The notes under the pieces were generated by a model that saw only the letters and a program-made list of their open reading frames with translations, did no database searches and was not told where the DNA came from. Both the position numbers and the translations under genes were made by a program. This document shows positions 43,703-50,757 of a stretch of DNA of 64,000 bases, in pieces; the first letter of the stretch is position 1, and every line of letters begins with the position of its first letter. Origin of the DNA: Archangium sp. (GTDB taxonomy: Bacteria; Myxococcota; Myxococcia; Myxococcales; Myxococcaceae). Where the stretch lies: contig JAUXRX010000039.1 in assembly GCA_030681645.1 (NCBI GenBank), positions 1-64,000 of the forward strand, in the 5' to 3' direction.

Positions 43703-44527
43703 ATGACGCGTTCACTCCTCGTCGCCTTGTCCGCAGTGCTCTGCTCGGCTCCCGCCCTGGCTCAGGACGACTGCGAGGGGTGCAAGGACCACCCGCAGAT
43801 CGCCCGCTTCCCCGGGTTCTTCCTCGAGGCGGCCGAGCAGAACGACTTCAACTCCTTCGAGTTCCCCGCGGGCGACAAGACGGTGACGAAGGAAGGGAAG
43901 TACTGGTCGCTCAAGTACGTGCAGAAGGAAGGCGCGAAGACGCCCAGCACCGTCGAGGTGGTGCGCAACTACGAGAACGCCTTCAAGAAGGGCGGCGGCA
44001 AGCTGGTGTGGAAGGAAGAGGGCTGGACTCCCGCGACGCTGACGATGCCGCTGGGCAAGTCGGAGCGGTGGATGGCCATCAGCCTCTTCAACGCGCAGAC
44101 CGTCATCCAACTCGACATCATCGAGGTGGCCGCGATGGAGCAGAAGGTCGAGGTGAGCGCCTCCGAGATGCTGGACGCGCTCAACCGCGACGGGTTCATC
44201 GCGCTCTACGGCATCCTCTTCGACACCGGGAAGGACGCGATCAAGCCGGAGTCCGAGCCGCTGCTCGCGGAGATCGTCACGCTGCTGAAGGACAACGCGG
44301 CCCTCAAGCTGTCGGTCGAAGGCCACACCGACAACGTGGGCAACACGAAGGCGAACCAGGCGCTGTCGCAGAAGCGCGCCGAGAGCGTGAAGAAGTTCCT
44401 CGCGGGCAAGGGCATCGACGGCAAACGCCTCGAGACGAAGGGGCAGGGCGACACGAAGCCCGTGGCCGACAACCGCACCGAGGCGGGTCGGGCGAAGAAC
44501 CGGCGCGTCGAGCTGGTGAAGAAGTAG
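43703..44527 (+). CDS. OmpA-family peptidoglycan-binding protein
   Basis: 274 aa. Signal MTRSLLVALSAVLCSAPALA. Residues about 25-150 are a beta-rich N-terminal domain (ARFPGFFLEAAEQNDFNSFEFPAGD, MTMPLGKSERWMAISLF) of the DUF4892/OmpA-associated type. C-terminal OmpA domain: ALYGILFDTGKDAIKPESEPLLAEIVTLLKDNAALKLSVEGHTDNVGNTKANQALSQKRAESVKKFLAGKGIDGKRLETKGQGDTKPVADNRTEAGRAKNRRVEL, with the peptidoglycan-binding Asp/Arg positions of the family intact. Periplasmic or outer-membrane-anchored through peptidoglycan. Confidence 0.9.
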   Translation: MTRSLLVALSAVLCSAPALAQDDCEGCKDHPQIARFPGFFLEAAEQNDFNSFEFPAGDKTVTKEGKYWSLKYVQKEGAKTPSTVEVVRNYENAFKKGGGKLVWKEEGWTPATLTMPLGKSERWMAISLFNAQTVIQLDIIEVAAMEQKVEVSASEMLDALNRDGFIALYGILFDTGKDAIKPESEPLLAEIVTLLKDNAALKLSVEGHTDNVGNTKANQALSQKRAESVKKFLAGKGIDGKRLETKGQGDTKPVADNRTEAGRAKNRRVELVKK

Positions 44528-44632
44528 GCCAGTTTGATGGGCCGGGCCTTCAACCTGGTGGCTGAGCCCCGCTCAACCCCTCGCAACCCCGGGCCGCCGG
44601 CTCACGGCACGCGCGGTGCGTACGAGCAGGAG

Positions 44633-44950
44633 ATGCAGATTCAAGTTCACACCGACCACACCCTCGAAGGCGGCCAGAAGTTCATCGCGTACGTGACCGG
44701 CGTGGTGGAGGGCGCAGTGAGCCGGCTCAGCGCCCGCATCTCGCGGATCGAGGTGCACGTCAGCGATCAGAATGGCTCGAAGACCGGCCAGCACGACAAG
44801 CGCTGCATGATGGAAGCGCGCCTCGAAGGGCACCCGCCCATCGCGGTCACGCACAAGGCGGCCACCGTCGACGAGGCGGTCGACGGCGCGGCCACCAAGC
44901 TCCAGCAGTCCCTGCGGGCCACGATCGATCGGCTGCAGGAGGCCCGCTGA
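44633..44950 (+). CDS. HPF/RaiA-like ribosome-associated protein
   Basis: 105 aa. The pattern MQIQVHTDHTLEGGQKFIAYVTGVVEGAVSRLSARISRIEVHVSDQNGSKTGQHDKRCMMEARLEGHPPIAVTHKAATVDEAVDGAATKLQQSL matches the sigma-54 modulation/HPF-RaiA N-terminal domain. It is short, with no C-terminal dimerisation domain. Binds 30S subunits at stationary phase in characterised relatives. AGGAG lies immediately before the ATG, closer than optimal. Confidence 0.8.
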   Translation: MQIQVHTDHTLEGGQKFIAYVTGVVEGAVSRLSARISRIEVHVSDQNGSKTGQHDKRCMMEARLEGHPPIAVTHKAATVDEAVDGAATKLQQSLRATIDRLQEAR

Positions 44951-44992
44951 GCCGTTCGACTTCGCTCGCCCCCGGCGGCGCCTCGTGCGACG

Positions 44993-45083
44993 CTGCGGAC
45001 AGCTGAGTCGGGTGCGGGCAGCTCGCCGCAGGGTTTGAGGATGGTCGGGCCGCCATCCTGCCGGGACTCCGGCAGGGAGCGAC
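44993..45083 (+). promoter_or_regulatory. Structured RNA leader (riboswitch-like) before CaCA-nhaA genes
   Basis: Three predicted hairpins in 90 nt. P1: CTGCGG (44993-44998) with CCGCAG (45026-45031), enclosing AGCTG/CAGCT. P2: AGGATGG (45038-45044) with CCATCCT (45053-45059), 8-nt loop. P3: CCTGCCGG (45057-45064) with CCGGCAGG (45069-45076), GACT loop. P2 and P3 compete for 45057-45059, and P3 covers part of the GGGAG Shine-Dalgarno (45075-45079) in front of ATG 45084. Both genes downstream are cation antiporters. This is the arrangement of a translational riboswitch; the nhaA-I (Li+) motif is the closest family by gene context, but membership is unproven. Confidence 0.55.
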
Positions 45084-45131
45084 ATGTCGACCACCAGCAT
45101 CCCCTCGTTCGCGGGGCTCACATGGACCTGA
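45084..45131 (+). CDS. Short leader peptide, relic of nhaA start
   Basis: ATG 45084 follows a good Shine-Dalgarno and encodes MSTTSIPSFAGLTWT, stopping 10 nt inside the CaCA gene, so translation could be coupled. The block GGAGCGACATGTCGAC recurs exactly at the nhaA start (46168), whose peptide begins MSTHTSSSV. This short frame is probably the old nhaA start left behind when the CaCA gene was inserted. Confidence 0.5.
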   Translation: MSTTSIPSFAGLTWT

Positions 45132-46096
45132 TGATGTTGTTGGGTGGAGGCGTGCTCCTCTACTTCGGCGCCGAGTGGCTCGTCGGCGGCGCGTCGGGGC
45201 TCGCGCGCGCGCTGGGCGTGCCCCAGCTCCTCATCGGCCTGACCGTGGTGGCCTACGGCACCTCGGCGCCTGAGATCGTCGTGGGCGTGAAGGCGAGCCT
45301 CGCCGGCTCGGGCGGCATCGCGCTGGGCAACGTGGTGGGCAGCAACATCGCCAACCTCGGGCTCATCCTCGGCATCACCGCGTTGATCAAGCCCGTGAAG
45401 GTCGACGGGGCGCTGGCGCGGCGCGAGGTGCCGGTGCTGGTGCTCGCCACGATCGCGGTGCCGGTGGTGTTGCTCGATGGCGTGGTGTCGCGTCTCGAGG
45501 GCGCCGCCCTGCTGGTCGCTGCGCTGGGCTACAGCGCGTGGATGGTGCTGTCGACCCGCCGCACCATGGCGGTGGAGGCGGCGCAGGCGGCGCGTGATGC
45601 CGGCAAGATGGAGAAGGCGGCCGATCTCGCCGGAGCACCCACGGCGAAGGGCAGGGGGCGGCTCGCGGTGACGGCGTGCGCGGGCCTCGTGTTCCTGATC
45701 ATCGGCGGCAGCCTCTTCGTCGACGGCGCCACGGGGCTGGCGCGCACCTGGGGCATGTCGGAGCGGATCATCGGCCTCACCATCGTGGCGGTGGGCACCT
45801 CGCTGCCCGAGCTCGCCACCAGCCTCATCGCCGCCTGGCGCGGCCACGGCGATCTCGCCGTCGGCAACGTGGTGGGCTCGAACATCTTCAACGCGCTGCT
45901 GTGCCTGGGCGCTGCGGCCGGGCTCTCACCGGTGGAAGCGCCCTTCGCCAGCGTGCGGCTCGACCTGGGGGTGCTGGTGGTGCTGACCGTCTTTTCCGCC
46001 GTGGCCATGCGCCGGGCCCGGCACATCGGCCGGGTGGAGGGCTTCATCTTCGTGGCCGCGTACGTGGCCTTCCTGGTGGCGCTCGGGGTGAGCTGA
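45122..46096 (+). CDS. CaCA family calcium/sodium-type cation antiporter
   Basis: 324 aa; ATG 45122. The two alpha repeats are clear: GTSAPEIVVGVKASLAGSGGIALGNVVGSNIANLGLILG and GTSLPELATSLIAAWRGHGDLAVGNVVGSNIFNALLCLG, each with the GTSxPE and GNxxGSN signatures; ten TM segments fit the size. A charged linker (EAAQAARDAGKMEKAADL) separates the halves. It exchanges Ca2+ or another cation for Na+ or H+. It has a structured leader and precedes nhaA (80 bp, with a palindrome in between). Confidence 0.92.
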   Translation: MDLMMLLGGGVLLYFGAEWLVGGASGLARALGVPQLLIGLTVVAYGTSAPEIVVGVKASLAGSGGIALGNVVGSNIANLGLILGITALIKPVKVDGALARREVPVLVLATIAVPVVLLDGVVSRLEGAALLVAALGYSAWMVLSTRRTMAVEAAQAARDAGKMEKAADLAGAPTAKGRGRLAVTACAGLVFLIIGGSLFVDGATGLARTWGMSERIIGLTIVAVGTSLPELATSLIAAWRGHGDLAVGNVVGSNIFNALLCLGAAAGLSPVEAPFASVRLDLGVLVVLTVFSAVAMRRARHIGRVEGFIFVAAYVAFLVALGVS

Positions 46097-46133
46097 GCGC
46101 CGAAGAAGAGGGCGCGGTTTGCCCTCTCCCCGA

Positions 46134-46156
46134 CCCTCTCCCCCTCGGGGAGAGGG
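46134..46156. repeat. Palindromic repeat, family B, before nhaA
   Basis: CCCTCTCCCC (46134-46143) with GGGGAGAGGG (46147-46156), CTC loop; a perfect 10-bp stem between the CaCA gene and nhaA. It could be terminator-like or a mobile hairpin inserted near the nhaA start. Confidence 0.85.
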
Positions 46157-46175
46157 AGACAATTGAAGGAGCGAC

Positions 46176-47582
46176 ATGTCGACGCACACCAGCTCATCAG
46201 TGCCACCCGAGGCCTGGGCGCCGCTGCTGCGCGCCGCGCGCCTCGCCACCCGGCCCCTCGAGCGCTTCCTGCACATCGAAGCGTCCAGCGGCGTGGTGCT
46301 GCTCATCACCGCGGGCCTCGCCTTGCTGTGGGCCAACTCCCCGTGGGCAGCGGGCTACGCGGCGCTCTGGCACACCCCGGTGGGCTTTCACGTCGGCGCG
46401 TTCTCCTTCGCGGGAAGCCTGGAGTGGCTCGTCAACGACGCCCTGATGGTCATCTTCTTCTTCGTGGTGGGCCTGGAGATCCGCCGCGAGGTGCACCACG
46501 GCGAGCTCTCCGAGCTCCGGCGCGCCGCGCTCCCGCTGGTGGCTGCGCTGGGCGGCATGCTCGCCCCTGCGCTGCTCTACCTCGCCGTCGCGGGTGCCCC
46601 CGGGGTGCGCTCGGGCTGGGGCGTGCCGATGGCCACCGACATCGCCTTCGCGGTCGGCATCCTCGCGCTGTTGGGGAAGCGGGTGCCTCCCGCCCTGCGC
46701 GTGCTGCTGCTCGCGCTGGCGGTCATCGACGATCTCGGCGCCATCGTCGTCATCGCCCTCTTCTACTCGGACGGCCTCTCGCTCTCGGGCTTCCTCGTCG
46801 CCCTCGCCGGCCTGGCCGGCATCTTCACCCTGCAGTGGCTGGGCGTGCGCGCGAAGCTCGCCTACGTCATACCGGGCGTGGTGATCTGGGCCGGCATCGC
46901 GGCCGCCGGGGTGCACCCCACCATCGCTGGCGTGCTCATCGGCCTGGTCACGCCCGTGCAGGCGTGGCTGGGGCCCAGCGGCTTCATCGACGGCATGCAA
47001 AAGGAGCTCGACTCGCTCACGCGCGCCACGCCTGAGCAGCTCTCTTCGGGAGAGCTGGCCGGCACCCTGCGCAAGGTCGCCCTGGCGCGCCGCGAGGCGA
47101 TGTCGCCGGCGGAGAGCCTCACCGCCATGCTCCACCCCTGGGTCGCCTTCGGCATCATGCCCCTGTTCGCGCTCGCCAACGCCGGGGTGACGCTCAGGGG
47201 CGGCGCGCCCTTCGACACCTCGGCCTGGCTGGTGGCAGGCGGCGTCGGCCTGGGGCTGGTCGTGGGCAAGCCGCTGGGCGTGTTGTTCGCCTGCGCGCTG
47301 GCGCAGCGCACGGGCCTGGCGACGTTGCCGGCGGGCCTCACCAACCGCCACCTCGTCGTGCTCGGCGCCGTCGCCGGCATCGGCTTCACCATGTCGCTCT
47401 TCATCGCGAAGCTCGCCTTCACCGACGCGGTCCTGCTCGACGCGGCCAAGGTGGGCGTGCTGGTGGCCAGCGCGGTGGCCTCGGTGGCGGCGATCGTGCT
47501 GGGGCGGGCGCTGCTGAAGCCCGAGCTCCCCGGGGGGGCGGCGCAGTCCGCCGACGAGGCAGAGCACTCCACCGCGGCGTGA
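46176..47582 (+). CDS. nhaA: Na+/H+ antiporter NhaA
   Basis: 468 aa; ATG 46176 with GAAGGAG upstream. Signature stretches: LEWLVNDALMVIFFFVVGLEIRREVHHGELSELRRAALPLVAALGGM, MATDIAFAVGILALLGKRVPPALRVLLLALAVIDDLGAIVVIALFYS (paired Asp of the ion site), and AGIGFTMSLFIAKLAF near the end. About 12 TM segments. It exports Na+ or Li+ for H+ and supports pH homeostasis. Longer than E. coli NhaA at the C-terminus (RALLKPELPGGAAQSADEAEHSTAA). Confidence 0.96.
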   Translation: MSTHTSSSVPPEAWAPLLRAARLATRPLERFLHIEASSGVVLLITAGLALLWANSPWAAGYAALWHTPVGFHVGAFSFAGSLEWLVNDALMVIFFFVVGLEIRREVHHGELSELRRAALPLVAALGGMLAPALLYLAVAGAPGVRSGWGVPMATDIAFAVGILALLGKRVPPALRVLLLALAVIDDLGAIVVIALFYSDGLSLSGFLVALAGLAGIFTLQWLGVRAKLAYVIPGVVIWAGIAAAGVHPTIAGVLIGLVTPVQAWLGPSGFIDGMQKELDSLTRATPEQLSSGELAGTLRKVALARREAMSPAESLTAMLHPWVAFGIMPLFALANAGVTLRGGAPFDTSAWLVAGGVGLGLVVGKPLGVLFACALAQRTGLATLPAGLTNRHLVVLGAVAGIGFTMSLFIAKLAFTDAVLLDAAKVGVLVASAVASVAAIVLGRALLKPELPGGAAQSADEAEHSTAA

Positions 47583-47631
47583 CGAAGACCCGCTCCAGCA
47601 GGGGTGCCCGCGGTACATTGCGCGCCCCGCC

Positions 47632-48117
47632 ATGCCTCCGCCCCCCAAGCACAAGCACGACAAGAAGCACCGGCACCCCGCGTCGCAGGCGCTGCGCTTC
47701 GTCGAACCCGCGGCGCTCGACGCGCTGCTCTCGACGCTCGTACCCGCCGAGGCCGACCGCGCGTTCGTGCGGCGCTGCCTCATCGACGAAGGCCCGCTGC
47801 ACCACCGAGGCGCGAACTACCTGCTGCTCAGGTTGCTGGGCCGGGTGCTCGAGCGTGTGCCGGGCGCCGACGCGCCGCTTGAGGGGGAGGAGGTGCCCAT
47901 GCGGCTCCCGCCGCACCTCGAGGACGAGGTGGAGGAAGGCAACTTTCCCCTGCCGCTGCCCACCCGCGCGCTGCGCGAGCTGCTCGGTGACGACGAGGAG
48001 TCGCTCACGGCCGCCGTCGACTGCCTCACCGACGGCCCGCCGCAACACTCACTGGCCAACGTGGTGATGGTGTCGCTGCTCGAGCGGCTGCTCGCCCGCC
48101 TGGAACCGAAGCGGTGA
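47632..48117 (+). CDS. Protein of unknown function with His/Lys-rich N-terminus
   Basis: 161 aa; ATG 47632. The first 16 residues (MPPPPKHKHDKKHRHP) are His/Lys/Pro-rich, suggestive of metal or nucleic-acid contact. The rest is helical and acidic (PLHHRGANYLLLRLLGRVLERVPGADAPLEGEEVPMRLPPHLEDEVEEGNFPLP) with no recognised domain. TACATT at 47614-47619 ends 12 nt before the start. It overlaps the next gene by 4 bp (GTGA), forming a three-gene operon with the permease at 48752. Confidence 0.7.
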   Translation: MPPPPKHKHDKKHRHPASQALRFVEPAALDALLSTLVPAEADRAFVRRCLIDEGPLHHRGANYLLLRLLGRVLERVPGADAPLEGEEVPMRLPPHLEDEVEEGNFPLPLPTRALRELLGDDEESLTAAVDCLTDGPPQHSLANVVMVSLLERLLARLEPKR

Positions 48118-48755
48118 GCGCCGGTCCCGACCAGGCCTTCTCGCTGGCCGCCGCCGAGCTGGGCATGGCGAGCGCCGCCTGGCTCTTCACCGCGGAAGTC
48201 GATCGAAGCGAGGGCGCAGACGGCGTGCAGCGGCTGCGCGACGCGCTGGGCCGCCGCTGGCCGGTGCTCGACGCCATCTGCGCCGCGTGGCTCGAGGGGG
48301 CGAGGGCACCCGAGGTGAGCACCGCCCCGCTGCTGGGCTGGCTCGAGGGCATCACCCGGGTGGTGGTGGTCGGCCTCGAGGCGCGCTGGCTCGACCCGCT
48401 GGTGGCGGCGCTGCCCGCGGCCGTGCGGGTGGGGTTGATCAAACACAGCGAGCTGAGCCCCGATTGGGATCGGGTGATCGCCAACTTCGCCGGGAGGGTC
48501 GAGCTGCTCGAGCTCTCCGACTTCCAGGGGTGGGCCGGGCAGCGCTCGGTGCTCTTGTCCTTCGTGTACGGCGCAGGCGGGGTGAGCGGCCTCTTCGCGC
48601 TCTCCGCGTGGGTGCGGGTGTCGGGGCCCGACGTGCGCACCCAGTTCCGCGAGCTCATCGGGTGGGACGTGCTCGGCGTGCCCCTGTCCATCTACCCGCG
48701 CTGGCTGGTGGCGGTCTCGCCGGACGACTTCACGCGGCTGGAGGCGGGGGCGTGA
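48114..48755 (+). CDS. Protein of unknown function with Rossmann-like strands
   Basis: 213 aa; GTG start overlapping the previous stop. The central part VVVVGLEARWLDPLVAALPAAVRVGLIKHSELSPDWDRVIANFAGRVELLELSDFQGWAGQRSVLLSFVYG has alternating hydrophobic strands and helices of a Rossmann-like sheet, and ends in ALSAWVRVSGPDVRTQFRELIGWDVLG. No nucleotide-binding motif is clear, no signal peptide. Sandwiched by 4-bp overlaps between the 47632 gene and the permease, so probably a cytosolic partner of the transporter. Confidence 0.65.
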   Translation: MSAGPDQAFSLAAAELGMASAAWLFTAEVDRSEGADGVQRLRDALGRRWPVLDAICAAWLEGARAPEVSTAPLLGWLEGITRVVVVGLEARWLDPLVAALPAAVRVGLIKHSELSPDWDRVIANFAGRVELLELSDFQGWAGQRSVLLSFVYGAGGVSGLFALSAWVRVSGPDVRTQFRELIGWDVLGVPLSIYPRWLVAVSPDDFTRLEAGA

Positions 48756-50089
48756 GGGGTGAACAGGTGCTGTTCGCGGCGCTCCTCGTCGGCGTGATCG
48801 TGCTGCAAGCGGCGCTGCCGTCGCTGCGGCTGTTGGTGGTGCTGGGCGGCGCGGCGCTGACCTGCGTCGCCTGCGTGGCGCTCGGCGTGGCGACGGTGGG
48901 CCAGCTCTTCGCCGACGTGCCGTGGGACGTGCTGGTGATCCTCGTGGCGCTGGGCCTCTACGCCGACCAGCTGGCCTCGTCGCGGCTGTTCGGGCTCGCC
49001 TCGGTGGGGGTGACCCGCGCCGCTGGCGCCAGCCCGGTGGCGCTGTTGGTGTTCTTCACCTTCGGCACGTACCTGGTGTCGGGCGTGGTGAACAACATCA
49101 CCGCGCTGCTGGTGGTGCTGCCGGTGCTTCTCTCGGTGTTCGCGCTCATCGGCGTCACCCCCCGGTACACCGCGTGGACGCTGGGGCTGCTCCTGGTGGC
49201 TTGCAACCTCGGCGGCGCCGCCACGCCCATCGGCGACTTCCCTGCGGTGCTCCTGCTCGGCCGCGGCACCTTGAGCTTCCGCCAGTACCTGGCGGGCGCG
49301 GCGCTGCCCACCTTCGTGGCGCTGGCGGCCCTCACGGCGGTGGTGGTGTTTGCGGTGCGGCCGGCGCGCGACGTGAACAGCAAGCCGCTCACCCGGCGCC
49401 TCACCCTCGCCACGCTCCGGCAGCTCTACCGCGGGGTGCGGCTCGACCGGGGCGCGTTGATCCCCGCGGTGGCCGGCATGGCGGTGATGCTCTGGGGCTG
49501 GTTGCTCGCGCCGGCCTCGTGGGGGCTGACCCCGGAGCTGGTGTGCTGGGTGGGGGCGGGCGTGGCGCTGCTCGCCCGGCCCCGCGCCGCCGAGAAGCTC
49601 CTGCGCACGAAGGTCGACGTCGAGGCCGCGCTGTTCCTGCTCGCCCTGTTCCTGATGGTGGCCGCGGTGCGCCGCACCGGGCTCTTCACCGAGGTGGCGC
49701 TGTCGATCACCAGGCTGCCGCTCTCGCCCACGGCGCAGGTGGTGGTCTTCCTGGTGGTGGCCGCGGTCTCGACGGGCCTCTTCTCCGCCGGCCCCAGCAT
49801 GGCGGCGCTGCTCGAGGTGGCCGACGTGCTCAGCAAGCAGCACCCCGCCGAGCCCATCTACATCGGCCTGGCGCTCTCGGTGTGTGCGGGCTCGAGCCTG
49901 TTCCTCACCGCGGCCACCAGCGGGCCCCTCACCCAGTCGTTGGTGGAGCGCAGCAAGCTGCGCGACCTGAAGGGCGAGCGCATCCGCTTCGGCTTCACCG
50001 AGTTTCTCCCGGTGGGCCTGTTGGGGTTCATGGTCATTTTGCTGGTCAACATCGGGCGCACCCTGTGGGCGCTCGAGGGCGGCCGGTGA
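48752..50089 (+). CDS. ArsB/NhaD-type ion permease (IT superfamily)
   Basis: 445 aa; GTG 48752 overlaps the previous stop (GTGA). Twelve or so TM segments; family features: VPWDVLVILVALGLYADQLASSRLFG, FFTFGTYLVSGVVNNITALLVVLPVLLSVF (the NNxTA stretch), CNLGGAATPIGDFPAVLLLGRGTLSF (GGxxTPIG), DVEAALFLLALFLMVAAVRRTGL, and SAGPSMAALLEV with ATSGPLTQSLVE near the end. The ArsB/NhaD group moves anions such as arsenite or Na+/H+. The operon includes two unknown soluble proteins upstream, which is not the usual arrangement for arsB or nhaD. Confidence 0.85.
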   Translation: MRGEQVLFAALLVGVIVLQAALPSLRLLVVLGGAALTCVACVALGVATVGQLFADVPWDVLVILVALGLYADQLASSRLFGLASVGVTRAAGASPVALLVFFTFGTYLVSGVVNNITALLVVLPVLLSVFALIGVTPRYTAWTLGLLLVACNLGGAATPIGDFPAVLLLGRGTLSFRQYLAGAALPTFVALAALTAVVVFAVRPARDVNSKPLTRRLTLATLRQLYRGVRLDRGALIPAVAGMAVMLWGWLLAPASWGLTPELVCWVGAGVALLARPRAAEKLLRTKVDVEAALFLLALFLMVAAVRRTGLFTEVALSITRLPLSPTAQVVVFLVVAAVSTGLFSAGPSMAALLEVADVLSKQHPAEPIYIGLALSVCAGSSLFLTAATSGPLTQSLVERSKLRDLKGERIRFGFTEFLPVGLLGFMVILLVNIGRTLWALEGGR

Positions 50090-50313
50090 CCTGACGAGGC
50101 AGGCGCCCTGGCGAAGCCGCATGGTGAGCCGCGCGTCCGGTGCAGGCGCCGCTCCGCCCCGGCCCCCAGCGCGGCGCCGGCGCGAGGGTGCAGGACCTGC
50201 CGACTGGCCCCCCAGCGCGCAGACCCTTCACCTTCCCCATCACCGTCCGGGCGCAGCCACGGTGGAACACCGATTGCTCCCCTGGTCGCACTGCCCAGAA
50301 ACAGGGAGCACTC
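50090..50313. other. Gene-free stretch
   Basis: 224 bp between the permease and the receiver gene. No open frame with a start and RBS, no hairpin with T-run, and no repeat family copy was seen. Confidence 0.6.
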
Positions 50314-50736
50314 ATGGAACGCAGGGACGCGAGGCTGCTCCTGGTCGACGAAGAACCCTCGTCGCGCGTGGCGACGCACCACGCCCTGCGCGCGCTGGGC
50401 TGCCGGCTCATCGATGAAGCGGGCGACGCGCCTCGCGCGGTGCAGTTGCTGGCCGAGCAGGACTACGACCTCATCATCAGCGGCTGGGCGATGCAGACCA
50501 TCGACGCCGCCGAGCTGCTCAAGCTGATCCGCCACACCCCGAGGCTCGCCACCATTCCGGTGGTGATCGCCGCCCGGGTGACCCCGTCGGTGGTGGCCGA
50601 GGCCGCCTGCGCGGGCGTGAGCGCGTTCTGGCCCCGCCCCTTCTGCAGGCAGGCACTCGAAGAGTTGGTGCAGATCTTCATCGGCGGCCCCGCCGTGCTG
50701 GAGCCACGGCACCAGGTCCGGCCGCTGCTGCAGTGA
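50314..50736 (+). CDS. Degenerate response-regulator receiver (pseudo-receiver)
   Basis: 140 aa; ATG 50314 with CAGGGAG upstream. The receiver fold is recognisable: ARLLLVDEEPSSRVATHHALRALGCRLIDEAGDAPRAVQLLAEQDYDLIISGWAM ... IPVVIAARVTPSVVAEAACAGVSAFWPRPFCRQALEELV. The Mg2+-binding acidic pair is D12/E13, but the phosphoacceptor Asp is Gly57, the switch Thr is Ala87 and the conserved Lys is Arg108. It cannot be phosphorylated in the normal way. No output domain. Probably a protein-protein interaction module. Confidence 0.85.
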   Translation: MERRDARLLLVDEEPSSRVATHHALRALGCRLIDEAGDAPRAVQLLAEQDYDLIISGWAMQTIDAAELLKLIRHTPRLATIPVVIAARVTPSVVAEAACAGVSAFWPRPFCRQALEELVQIFIGGPAVLEPRHQVRPLLQ

Positions 50737-50757
50737 ATCACGGCGCTGCCCAGCGCC

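Noticed and set aside
43703..44527. OmpA-family protein as a full porin
   Set aside because: Only the C-terminal OmpA-like domain and a soluble beta N-domain are visible; no eight-strand barrel.
44951..44975. Further copy of the family A palindrome (GTTCGACTTCGCTCG)
   Set aside because: Only about 14 bases resemble one arm; the rest does not match and no stem is formed.
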